Made by a program: the position numbers and the translations under genes | Notes under the pieces: generated by a model | Told to the model about the DNA's origin: nothing | The model's input: the letters and a program-made list of their open reading frames with translations, nothing else | The model's database searches: none | Source: Acidobacteriota bacterium | GTDB lineage: Bacteria > Acidobacteriota > Terriglobia > Bryobacterales > Bryobacteraceae | NCBI GenBank assembly: GCA_023436715.1 | Contig: JAEZIJ010000086.1 | Span: 1-6,401, forward strand | DNA length: 6,401 bases | Reading direction: 5' to 3' | In this document: in pieces, positions 1 through 5,367 of the stretch | Layout of the letters: the number at the start of each line of letters is the position of its first letter | Position numbering within the stretch: the stretch's first letter is position 1

Positions 1-8
1 GGTCCGTA

Positions 9-52
9 CCGGGCACATGGGTAACAGATCAGACCGGGGACATAGGTAACAC
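9..52 (+). repeat. Left end of the IS: two tandem copies of a 19-bp motif
   Basis: Copy A (9-27) and copy B (34-52) both start CCGGG and end GGTAACA plus one base, separated by the 6-bp spacer ATCAGA, giving a 25-bp period. Copy B has GGGGACAT where A has GGGCACAT. They are plausible paired transposase binding sites; that role is inferred. Confidence 0.8.
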
Positions 53-88
53 TTTCCAAAACCGACGTTGGCCTCCGAAACTGGGCAG

Positions 89-1363
89 ATGCCCTGGAGA
101 GAGAGGACGGCTTTGGAAGAGCGATGCAAGCTGATAGCAGAGATGACGACGGGAGAGGAGAGCGTAGCCGAGATCTGCCGCGTGTACGGCATCTCCCGGA
201 AGACGGCGTACAAGTGGCGGAAGCGGTATGAAGAGGAGGGCGAAGCAGGGCTTGAGGATCGACACCGGGCGCCGGCGCACCAGCCGCATGGGATGGGTGA
301 GGAGATCGGCAAAGCGATCGTGGAGTTGCGTGAGGAGCATCCACGCTGGGGCGCTCGGAAGCTGAAAGCATACCTGGAGCGGCACTTTGGGGGACTCAGG
401 TGGCCGGCGGCGAGCAGCATGGGAGAACTGCTGCGGCGCGAGGGGCTGAGCCAGCCTAGGCGGAAGCGGCGGCGGACGCCGCGGCAAACCGAGCCGCTGG
501 CGCACGCGAAGGCACCGAATCAAGTCTGGTCGGCGGATTTCAAGGGGCATTTTCGGTGCGGGGATGGGGCGCGTTGTGATCCGCTGACGATCACTGATGG
601 CTACAGCCGATACCTGCTGCGCTGTCGCGCAGTGGCGAAAGCCGACGGGCCGCACGTGCGGGCCGTGTTCGAGTCCGTGTTTCGGGAATACGGCCTCCCG
701 CTGGCGATCCGGACCGATAATGGGCCGCCTTTCGCGAGCGTGGCGCCGGGCGGGCTGAGCCGGCTGTCGATGTGGTGGATGCGGCTGGGCATCCGGCACG
801 AGCGAATCGAGCCCGGCTGCCCGGAACAGAACGGGCGGCACGAGCGGATGCACCAGACTCTGAAAGCGGAAACGGCGGAGCCGCCGGCGGCGAATTTGCG
901 GCGGCAGCAAGAGGCGTTCGCGCGATTCGAGCGGGAGTACAACGCGCAGCGGCCGCACGAGGCGCTTGAATACGCGACGCCGGCGGAGTTCTACGTGGGC
1001 TCGGACCGGCTGTATCCGGCGCGTGTAGCGGAGATCGTTTACCCGAGCGGAATGCAGTTGCGCCGGATCTCGCAGCAGGGCAGCTTGAAATGGCGAGGCG
1101 AGCGGACGTTCCTGAGCGAGGTCCTGGCGCGAGAGACGGTTGGGCTGATGGAGATAGATGACGAGCTATATGAGGTATATTACGGGCCAGTTCTGCTGGG
1201 CTGGTTCGACGCGCACAGCCACGTGTTCGCCGAAGACCGAACCCCGCAGCGGCGCCGACGCACGACCTCGGCCTCCGCTACGCCCTCAAACCGCCGCTAC
1301 GCGGCTGAGGGCTCCGCTACGGCCGAGGTCGTGCGGTGTGATTCAATACCAATGAAGGGCTGA
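89..1363 (+). CDS. IS481-family DDE transposase
   Basis: Catalyses cut or strand transfer of the surrounding element. I chose the ATG at 89, giving a 424-residue protein, because it starts MPWRER, matching the MPWKE-type start typical of IS481 transposases; a TTG at 68 would add seven residues. No strong ribosome site is visible for either. Residues about 8-60 are a helix-turn-helix (SVAEICRVYGISRKTAYKW), followed by a second winged-helix-like segment with HPRWGARKL near 84-95. The integrase-core (rve) domain has the DDE triad: D150 in WSADFKG, D210 in RTDNGPPF and E246 in GCPEQNGRHER. D and E are separated by 35 residues, the family spacing. The last 40 or so residues, after GWFDAHSHVF, are basic and low complexity and are encoded partly by a large hairpin, so they are probably not part of the ancestral protein. 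The frame is intact and the enzyme could be active. Confidence 0.93.
   Translation: MPWRERTALEERCKLIAEMTTGEESVAEICRVYGISRKTAYKWRKRYEEEGEAGLEDRHRAPAHQPHGMGEEIGKAIVELREEHPRWGARKLKAYLERHFGGLRWPAASSMGELLRREGLSQPRRKRRRTPRQTEPLAHAKAPNQVWSADFKGHFRCGDGARCDPLTITDGYSRYLLRCRAVAKADGPHVRAVFESVFREYGLPLAIRTDNGPPFASVAPGGLSRLSMWWMRLGIRHERIEPGCPEQNGRHERMHQTLKAETAEPPAANLRRQQEAFARFEREYNAQRPHEALEYATPAEFYVGSDRLYPARVAEIVYPSGMQLRRISQQGSLKWRGERTFLSEVLARETVGLMEIDDELYEVYYGPVLLGWFDAHSHVFAEDRTPQRRRRTTSASATPSNRRYAAEGSATAEVVRCDSIPMKG
1259..1335. repeat. Long hairpin (REP/MITE-like palindrome) inside the transposase 3' end
   Basis: The 15-bp outer arms are perfect: CGCACGACCTCGGCC (1259-1273) pairs with 1321-1335. Inside them, TCCGCTAC occurs in the same orientation in both arms (1274-1281 and 1313-1320) and so forms an 8x8 internal loop. 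Then GCCCTCA (1282-1288) pairs with TGAGGGC (1306-1312), and GCCGC-TAC-GCGGC (1293-1305) closes the tip. CCGCTAC therefore occurs three times in about 45 bp. It could act as a transcription stop or as an RNA-stability element, or be an inserted palindromic repeat that supplied a new C-terminal tail and stop; the function is inferred. Confidence 0.8.
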
Positions 1364-1375
1364 CCGGGTGGAAAA

Positions 1376-1419
1376 CTGTTACCCATGTGCCCGGTCTAGA
1401 GTGTTACCTATGTGCCCGG
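1376..1419 (-). repeat. Right end of the IS: inverted tandem copies of the same motif
   Basis: The inner copy (1376-1394) is the exact reverse complement of the left outer copy (9-27). The outer copy (1401-1419) is the reverse complement of the left inner copy (34-52) with one mismatch. The spacer is again 6 bp (TCTAGA), so the 25-bp period is kept. This symmetry is the main evidence that the element is full length. Confidence 0.8.
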
Positions 1420-1458
1420 CCGGTCATGGATTCGCCGGGGGCACGCGGAGCCTGAGGC

Positions 1459-2460
1459 TCAATCGGCGCGGCAGGGGCCGGTCGATTCGCGTACGATCAA
1501 CACGGGGTCGATGAAAATCTCCTGAGCGAGCTCGGCCGAGCGGGCAGGATCGGGCACCAGGGTCTCGAAGATCAGCCCGCCGATTCTCTCGCGCGGGATG
1601 TGCGACGTGGTGAGTGAAGGGCTTGTGAATTCCGCGAGGTGAATGTTGTCGAACCCTGTCACGGAGACGTCGCCGGGCACCGTCAGGCCCTGGTCCCGAA
1701 GCTCACGGAGGACGCCGATCGCCATGTAGTCGTTAACGCAGAGAACGGCCGTCGGGGCAAACCCGGATTCCAGAACGCGCCGGATCGCCTGGCGGCCACC
1801 GACCGGGCTGTCAACGTCGGTCATCGTAGTGAACTCGACGTTGGGCGAAAAATTCGCCATCATTTCCTCGAAAGATTTCTTCCGGATGTTGAGGGGCCCG
1901 AGGCTGGTGTGATGGCCGATGAAGGCCATCCTCCGGTGGCCGAGATCGTGAAGGTACTCGGCCATGCGTTGCATGCCCTTGCCATAGTTCACCCGGATGT
2001 TCGTAATGTTGGGATTGGAAACACCCACGTCATAGACCACGATCGGCAGATTCGTGCCGGCAAGTTCGGTCATCACCGACGGGTCCATCTCCGAAACAAT
2101 CATGGCGAGGCCTGCCGGACGGCGGCCCACCATGTTATGGACGCTGGCGAGCAGGCGTTGCGGGCGGTAGTCCGTGTTGGCCACGACAACCTCATAGTTG
2201 TGCCGGTGGGCTTCGGCTTCCAACGCGCGGAAGATGTCCAGAAAGAACGGGTTTTCGAGGTTTGAGACGACCATCCCGACGGTCCGGCTCTTTCCGCCGG
2301 CCAGTGTGCGCGCGTGTAGGTTGGGGTGGTAATTGAGTTCGCGGACGGCTTTGAGCACCCGGGCACGCGTGCTGGTCTTAACCAGGCCAACGTCGTTCAG
2401 CACCCGGGAAACCGTCGCGGTCGAAACTTTCGCCCTCTTGGCGACATCCTCAAGATTCAT
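1459..2460 (-). CDS. LacI-family transcriptional repressor
   Basis: A 333-residue DNA-binding regulator of standard LacI-family length. The N-terminal helix-turn-helix spans residues 3-22 (LEDVAKRAKVSTATVSRVLN). It is followed by the hinge region around 44-57 (YHPNLHARTLAGGKS), including the leucine-alanine pair that inserts into the minor groove in characterised relatives. From residue 60 on is the two-lobed periplasmic-binding-protein-like sensor domain, with VGMVVSNLENPFF near 61-73 and the late GFDN motif at 269-272. The ligand cannot be told from sequence; sugars or nucleosides are typical. The start at 2460 places the HTH correctly at the N-terminus; no strong Shine-Dalgarno sequence precedes it. 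A family-type operator lies 38-55 bp upstream of the start, so autorepression is likely. It is divergent from the secreted-protein/response-regulator cluster, which it may also control. Confidence 0.95.
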   Translation of the reverse strand: MNLEDVAKRAKVSTATVSRVLNDVGLVKTSTRARVLKAVRELNYHPNLHARTLAGGKSRTVGMVVSNLENPFFLDIFRALEAEAHRHNYEVVVANTDYRPQRLLASVHNMVGRRPAGLAMIVSEMDPSVMTELAGTNLPIVVYDVGVSNPNITNIRVNYGKGMQRMAEYLHDLGHRRMAFIGHHTSLGPLNIRKKSFEEMMANFSPNVEFTTMTDVDSPVGGRQAIRRVLESGFAPTAVLCVNDYMAIGVLRELRDQGLTVPGDVSVTGFDNIHLAEFTSPSLTTSHIPRERIGGLIFETLVPDPARSAELAQEIFIDPVLIVRESTGPCRAD

Positions 2461-2497
2461 TGGCTATGGCAAACCGCTCAAAAACGGAAAATACCGC

Positions 2498-2515
2498 AAT
2501 GTGAGCGCTTTCATT
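2498..2515. promoter_or_regulatory. LacI/CcpA-type palindromic operator
   Basis: The 18-bp site AATGTGAGCGCTTTCATT is a near-perfect palindrome around a central GC pair. Read on the minus strand, its core TGAAAGCGCTCACA (2500-2513) fits the cre-type consensus TGWAANCGNTNWCA at every position. Such sites are bound by LacI-family proteins. It lies in the lacI upstream region, just downstream of a possible minus-strand -10 box, which suits autorepression. It is about 150 bp from the divergent gene start, so control in that direction is possible but less direct. Confidence 0.75.
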
Positions 2516-2520
2516 TACAA

Positions 2521-2529
2521 ATTATGCCA
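2521..2529 (-). promoter_or_regulatory. Possible extended -10 of the lacI promoter
   Basis: Minus-strand TGGCATAAT resembles an extended -10 element (TGN plus a five-of-six TATAAT match). The predicted transcription start, about seven bases downstream, would fall inside the operator at 2498-2515, the classic arrangement for repression. No good -35 box is visible, which extended -10 promoters tolerate. Confidence 0.4.
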
Positions 2530-2596
2530 CGTTCGCGGCCAGGACGACCGGAAAATGTCTGACCTTTGCTGTTAGGGAGTGCCGGGATGTCCGGGC

Positions 2597-2625
2597 TTAC
2601 GGCCTGACGAAAATTCCTTTAAGAT
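2597..2625 (+). promoter_or_regulatory. Weak candidate promoter for the 2667 cluster
   Basis: TTACGG (2597-2602) and TAAGAT (2620-2625) are separated by 17 bp and lie 41 bp upstream of the first gene of the cluster. Each box matches the sigma-70 consensus only partly, so this is a positional guess within the 206-bp divergent intergenic region. Confidence 0.25.
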
Positions 2626-2666
2626 TTCATTGAAACCGAACTCCGGCGACAGGGGGTCCAGAGAAT

Positions 2667-3035
2667 ATGATGACCTGGAGAGTGCGCCGCCTGGTCTGCT
2701 GCAGCTTCGCCCTACCCCTCCTCTGGGTCTCCAGCGCCGCCCAGGACCGCCGCAGGCAGCCACGCTCCCCGCAGCAGAGCAGCGTTTCCGGCGTGGCCCT
2801 TGCCGATTTCCACGGCATATTGAAGGCGCTCGACCGCAAGGGCCTGACACTCGAGGTGGAAGATGGCAACCTACTCGAACTACAGTGCTCGAAAAAGACG
2901 CGATTCTTCGTGGACTCGAAAAAGGCAGAGCTTTCGGCATTCCATCCGGGTGATCGGATCTCCGTGGAAACGCAGCGGGCTCTGAACGGAGTGCTGGAAG
3001 CGGTAAATGTCAGGCTGGAGGCGCAAAAGCAGTAG
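2667..3035 (+). CDS. Small secreted beta-rich protein, DUF5666-like
   Basis: A 122-residue protein with a Sec signal peptide: basic start MMTWRVRR, hydrophobic core about 9-22, probable cleavage after SSAA near residue 25. After a polar Arg/Gln-rich linker (26-45), residues about 48-118 alternate in a small beta-barrel-like pattern: FHGILKALD, LTLEVEDG, LLELQCS, TRFFVDS, then HPGDRISVET and NGVLEAVNVRLE. This order (G-x-I start, valine-rich strands, a T-x-F/I strand, L-x-x-G-D-x-V, A-x-x-I/V end) is like the DUF5666 group of small exported domains, whose biochemical role is unknown. A purine-rich AGGGGG at 2651-2656 is a reasonable ribosome site; a second ATG follows directly at 2670. It is the first gene of a tightly packed cluster. 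The domain call rests on pattern resemblance. Confidence 0.75.
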   Translation: MMTWRVRRLVCCSFALPLLWVSSAAQDRRRQPRSPQQSSVSGVALADFHGILKALDRKGLTLEVEDGNLLELQCSKKTRFFVDSKKAELSAFHPGDRISVETQRALNGVLEAVNVRLEAQKQ

Positions 3036-3037
3036 TC

Positions 3038-3268
3038 ATGGCCGGTCGAATCGCTCATTTTGTCCGCCACTCAATCTATAACCGTTGGTTTTATGGTTTT
3101 ATCGCAATCGTATGTTTGCTGAATGCCGGGGCCGAATTGTTGGACATTTCGAGCTCCGGGGGCAGGAATCTGGCGATAGACCTGGTTTCTTTGATTGCCA
3201 GCATCATCACGGCTTTGTTGACGGCTACTGTGTTCCTCGATTTGACCTTGAGGCGCATGAAACCGTGA
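3038..3268 (+). CDS. 76-residue membrane protein with two helices, unknown function
   Basis: I do not recognise a family. Two hydrophobic segments are clear: about residues 17-36 (from WFYGFIAIVCLLNAG) and about 46-68 (from AIDLVSLIASIITALL). A short polar turn (DISSSGGRN) joins them. The ends are positively charged (HSIYNR before, LRRMKP after), predicting a helical hairpin with both ends in the cytoplasm. It starts 2 bp after the preceding stop and its own TGA overlaps the GTG of the response regulator by 4 bp, so the three genes are probably translationally coupled. Its DNA is clearly less GC-rich than its neighbours (24 of 60 bases G+C in 3061-3120), partly because hydrophobic codons are U-rich. 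A possible ribosome site, GGAGG at 3017-3021, is farther away than usual, fitting coupling. The close packing supports it as real. Confidence 0.65.
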   Translation: MAGRIAHFVRHSIYNRWFYGFIAIVCLLNAGAELLDISSSGGRNLAIDLVSLIASIITALLTATVFLDLTLRRMKP

Positions 3269-3627
3269 CATCGAAGCAAAAGGTCGTCCTTGTAGTAGAC
3301 GACGAGAGCGGGATACGCAAGCTGGTGGCGGCCCTCCTGGCCGGACAGGGCTTCAAGGCGCTCGAAGCCGCAAACGGCCTGGAGGCGCTGAACCTCTATG
3401 GCTCGTACTGGTCTGATCTCTCCCTTGTCATCACGGACGTGCAGATGCCGGTGATGGACGGTCTCGAAGCGGTGAGCCGGATGCGGACGATCTCCCCGGA
3501 TGTGCCGGTAATTCTGATGACTGGCGCGGCGGGCGACCTGGGGCAGAAGCTCACCGGATGGCAACCACTGCGGAAACCATTCAAGCCGGCTGAACTGCTC
3601 GAGAGGGTGCGGTCCGTTCTCAAGTGA
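3265..3627 (+). CDS. Single-domain response regulator (CheY-like receiver)
   Basis: A 120-residue receiver domain with no output domain. Counting the GTG at 3265 as residue 1, all signature residues are present: acidic pair D12-D13 (VLVVDDE), phosphoacceptor D58 (LVITDVQMPVMDG), the switch threonine T86 (ILMTG), and K104 in RKPF. The frame stays open upstream to an ATG at 3085, but those extra 60 residues lie over the membrane-protein gene and resemble nothing. GTG at 3265 places the first beta strand right at the N-terminus, overlaps the upstream stop as GTGA, and has GAGG at 3250-3253 eleven bases before it. It would take phosphate from a histidine kinase not encoded here and act by protein contact. 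Coupling to the membrane hairpin protein suggests a membrane-linked partner, but that is inference. Confidence 0.92.
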   Translation: MTSKQKVVLVVDDESGIRKLVAALLAGQGFKALEAANGLEALNLYGSYWSDLSLVITDVQMPVMDGLEAVSRMRTISPDVPVILMTGAAGDLGQKLTGWQPLRKPFKPAELLERVRSVLK

Positions 3628-3661
3628 GCGCGCCGCGCTATGCTTGAGAGTTCGAGGACCT

Positions 3662-5260
3662 ATGACCCGGCGGCTCATTCTCTCCATCGCGCTGGCGGCA
3701 GTATCGCTTCCCTGCCCGGCTCAGCAGACAAACAAACCCAAACTGGTGCTCGGAATCGTAGTGGACCAGTTCCGCTACGATTACCTGACGCGGTTCCGAA
3801 CCGGCTATAACGGCGGAATCGACCGGCTGCTGCGGCGCGGGGCGGTATTCACCAATGCGCGCTACGAGCACTATCCCACCGTAACGGCGATCGGGCACGC
3901 CACGTTTATGACGGGCGCGACTCCGTCGCTCAGCGGCATTGTGGGCAACGATTGGTTCGACCGCCAGTCCGGCAAGAAAGTGACGAGCACGACCGACGAC
4001 AGCGTACAGCTGCTGGGGGCGCAGGGCGCGGGACAGTCGCCGCGGAATCTGCTGGCCAGCACGGTGGGCGATGAATTAAAGATGGCGCGGGAGGGCAAAC
4101 CGCGCGTGATCGGTATCTCGCTGAAGGACCGCGCCGCCATTCTCCCGGCCGGGCACATGGCCGACGGCGCGTACTGGTTCAGCTCTCGGGCCGGCAGTTT
4201 CGTGAGCAGCACGTTCTACTTTGCCGAGCTTCCGCAATGGGTGAGCGACTTCAACAACGCGCGCCCGGCCGACAAGTACGCGAATGCGGAGTGGAAGCCC
4301 GTGGAGCCCAACGCGGACTACCCGGCGTTCAGCAAGACTATGCCGAGTCCCGCGGGTCCGAAACTGTACGGCGCGCTCGCAGCCAGCCCTTACGGGAATG
4401 AACTGGTGGAAGCTCTCGCCGAGCGCGCGATCGAGGCGGAGCGCCTCGGGCAGCGCGGCCAGACGGACCTGCTCACCGTCAGTTTCTCAAGCAACGATTA
4501 TGTGGGGCACGATTCCGGCCCGCACTCCGCCGAAGTGCGCGACATGGCGCTGCGGGTAGACCGGCTGATCGGGCGGCTGATGGACTTCGCGGATCGCAAA
4601 GTCGGGCCGGGGAACACCCTTGTGATTCTGATCGGCGACCACGGTGTGGCGCCTCTGCCGGAACTGGCTCAGAAATGGAAGATGCCGGGCGGAAGGCTCC
4701 CCGGCAAAGCCGTTCAGGATGCCATCGAGGGCGCTCTCAAGGAGAAGTTCGGCGATGGGAAATGGATCATTGCGACCGGCGGCGCGGCGACGTACTTCAA
4801 CCGGGACCTGATCCGGTCCAGGAAGCTCAGCGAAGCGGAAGTGCAGAACGTGGCAGCCGAGGCGGCCTCGCGGGTTCCGCACGTCTTTCGCGTGTACACG
4901 CGCGAGCAACTGCTGAACGGAGGCGGCATGGACGACCGTGTCACGCGGCGCGTCGTCAACGGAATTTATCCGAGCCGCGTGGGGGATTTGATGGTTCTGA
5001 ACGAGGCGTATTGGATCGACTCCGCGAAGGGCGCGACGCACGGCGCCGTATTCGACTACGATGCCCACGTGCCCGTAATCTTCATGGGGCCGGGTGTGAA
5101 GCCGGGCCGCTACCACAAGAACATCATGCCCAACGACATCGCGCCGACGCTTGCGACGATGCTCGATGTCGAAACGCCGAGCGGTTCGGTGGGCCGGGTT
5201 CTGGAAGAGATGCTGGCGGTGCCGCCCTCCGGCGCGGCCGCGCGCCCGGTTCGCCAATAG
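3662..5260 (+). CDS. Secreted PafA-type alkaline phosphatase superfamily enzyme
   Basis: A 532-residue metallophosphatase, close to the length of Elizabethkingia PafA. Residues 1-21 form a Sec signal peptide (MTRRLILSIALAAVSL, cleavage probably after CPA before QQ). Mapped on PafA, the metal ligands are D35 (VVDQF), D279 and H283 (NDYVGHD), D326-H327 (GDHG) and H460 (ATHG). The nucleophile is T75 in PTVTAIGHATFMTG. The phosphate-contacting residues that mark monoesterases are N96 (GNDWFD) and K155/R157 (SLKDRAAILPAG). The last three separate PafA-like phosphomonoesterases from nucleotide pyrophosphatase/phosphodiesterases, so it probably releases phosphate from a broad set of monoesters in the periplasm or outside, using two zinc ions. 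I chose ATG 3662 because it begins the signal peptide and follows GAGGA at 3654-3658; a TTG at 3644 would add six residues ahead of it. It lies 34 bp after the response regulator and is probably cotranscribed. Substrate preference is not visible. Confidence 0.93.
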   Translation: MTRRLILSIALAAVSLPCPAQQTNKPKLVLGIVVDQFRYDYLTRFRTGYNGGIDRLLRRGAVFTNARYEHYPTVTAIGHATFMTGATPSLSGIVGNDWFDRQSGKKVTSTTDDSVQLLGAQGAGQSPRNLLASTVGDELKMAREGKPRVIGISLKDRAAILPAGHMADGAYWFSSRAGSFVSSTFYFAELPQWVSDFNNARPADKYANAEWKPVEPNADYPAFSKTMPSPAGPKLYGALAASPYGNELVEALAERAIEAERLGQRGQTDLLTVSFSSNDYVGHDSGPHSAEVRDMALRVDRLIGRLMDFADRKVGPGNTLVILIGDHGVAPLPELAQKWKMPGGRLPGKAVQDAIEGALKEKFGDGKWIIATGGAATYFNRDLIRSRKLSEAEVQNVAAEAASRVPHVFRVYTREQLLNGGGMDDRVTRRVVNGIYPSRVGDLMVLNEAYWIDSAKGATHGAVFDYDAHVPVIFMGPGVKPGRYHKNIMPNDIAPTLATMLDVETPSGSVGRVLEEMLAVPPSGAAARPVRQ

Positions 5261-5266
5261 GTTGGT

Positions 5267-5341
5267 GCGCGACACAAACGGCACGTCTAAAGCCGTGCCC
5301 TGATACAAGGCCATGTCCGGATTTCCACGCCTGTGTCGCGC
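5267..5341. repeat. Nested palindromic intergenic repeat
   Basis: The gap after the phosphatase stop holds an outer inverted repeat, GCGCGACACA (5267-5276) and TGTGTCGCGC (5332-5341), 10 of 10 paired. It encloses an inner hairpin, GGCACG (5280-5285) with CGTGCC (5294-5299), loop TCTAAAGC. The strand following the inner hairpin, CCTGATACAAGG, resembles a dispersed palindrome I recall from acidobacterial intergenic regions, but I cannot search for it. It may also serve as a rho-independent-like stop or mRNA end, although there is no U-run. Confidence 0.6.
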
Positions 5342-5354
5342 GTCCGCTCAGGTG

Positions 5355-5363
5355 TACTATATA
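5355..5363 (+). promoter_or_regulatory. Possible -10 element abutting the 5368 gene
   Basis: TACTATATA is an isolated AT-rich patch in GC-rich sequence, ending 4 bases before the ATG. Read as a -10 box, it would put the transcription start at or next to the start codon, giving a leaderless or near-leaderless mRNA. No good -35 box is seen 17 bp upstream, and the gene also lacks a clear Shine-Dalgarno sequence. Confidence 0.25.
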
Positions 5364-5367
5364 CCTG

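Larger units (their letters stand above)
9..1419 (+). mobile_element. IS481-family insertion sequence, apparently complete
   Basis: One intact DDE transposase gene is bracketed by related ends in inverted orientation. The left end (9-52) and right end (1376-1419) each carry two copies of a motif of the form CCGGGCACATRGGTAACAS, so the outermost 19 bp of the two ends match as inverted repeats with two differences. The gene fills nearly all of the interior, as is usual for one-gene IS481 elements. The exact terminal base is uncertain because the ends are internally repeated and only 8 bp of left flank are visible. No convincing target duplication can be shown. The element lies about 40 bp downstream of the lacI stop, so it does not interrupt that gene; what lies on its other side is outside the window. 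Confidence 0.82.

Noticed and set aside
1..4. GGTC at 1-4 and GGTC at 1422-1425 as a target-site duplication of the IS
   Set aside because: Only four bases match, the copy touches the window edge, and the implied element ends (CGTACCGGG and GGCCGGG) do not match each other at their first bases.
29..958. Long minus-strand open frame opposite the transposase
   Set aside because: It is Arg/Pro-rich with no recognisable motif, and is explained as the antisense shadow of a GC-rich gene with a clear DDE domain.
1448..1460. GAGCC-TGA-GGCTC hairpin as a terminator of lacI
   Set aside because: The stem is only 5 bp, overlaps the lacI stop codon, and no T-run follows on either strand.
1639..2265. 208-residue plus-strand open frame opposite lacI
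   Set aside because: The His/Val/Asp-rich composition is typical of antisense frames and the lacI reading has full-length family motifs.
3091..3687. 198-residue minus-strand open frame opposite the receiver gene
   Set aside because: It has no domain pattern and lies over two well-supported plus-strand genes.
4487..5314. 275-residue minus-strand open frame opposite the phosphatase
   Set aside because: It is an antisense shadow; the composition is His/Arg/Val-rich and the phosphatase residues on the other strand are unambiguous.
4675..5367. Upstream extension of the TIM-barrel frame into the phosphatase gene
   Set aside because: The translation is Arg/Gly-rich and low complexity. The ATG at 5368 gives a Tat signal peptide and the correct protein length.
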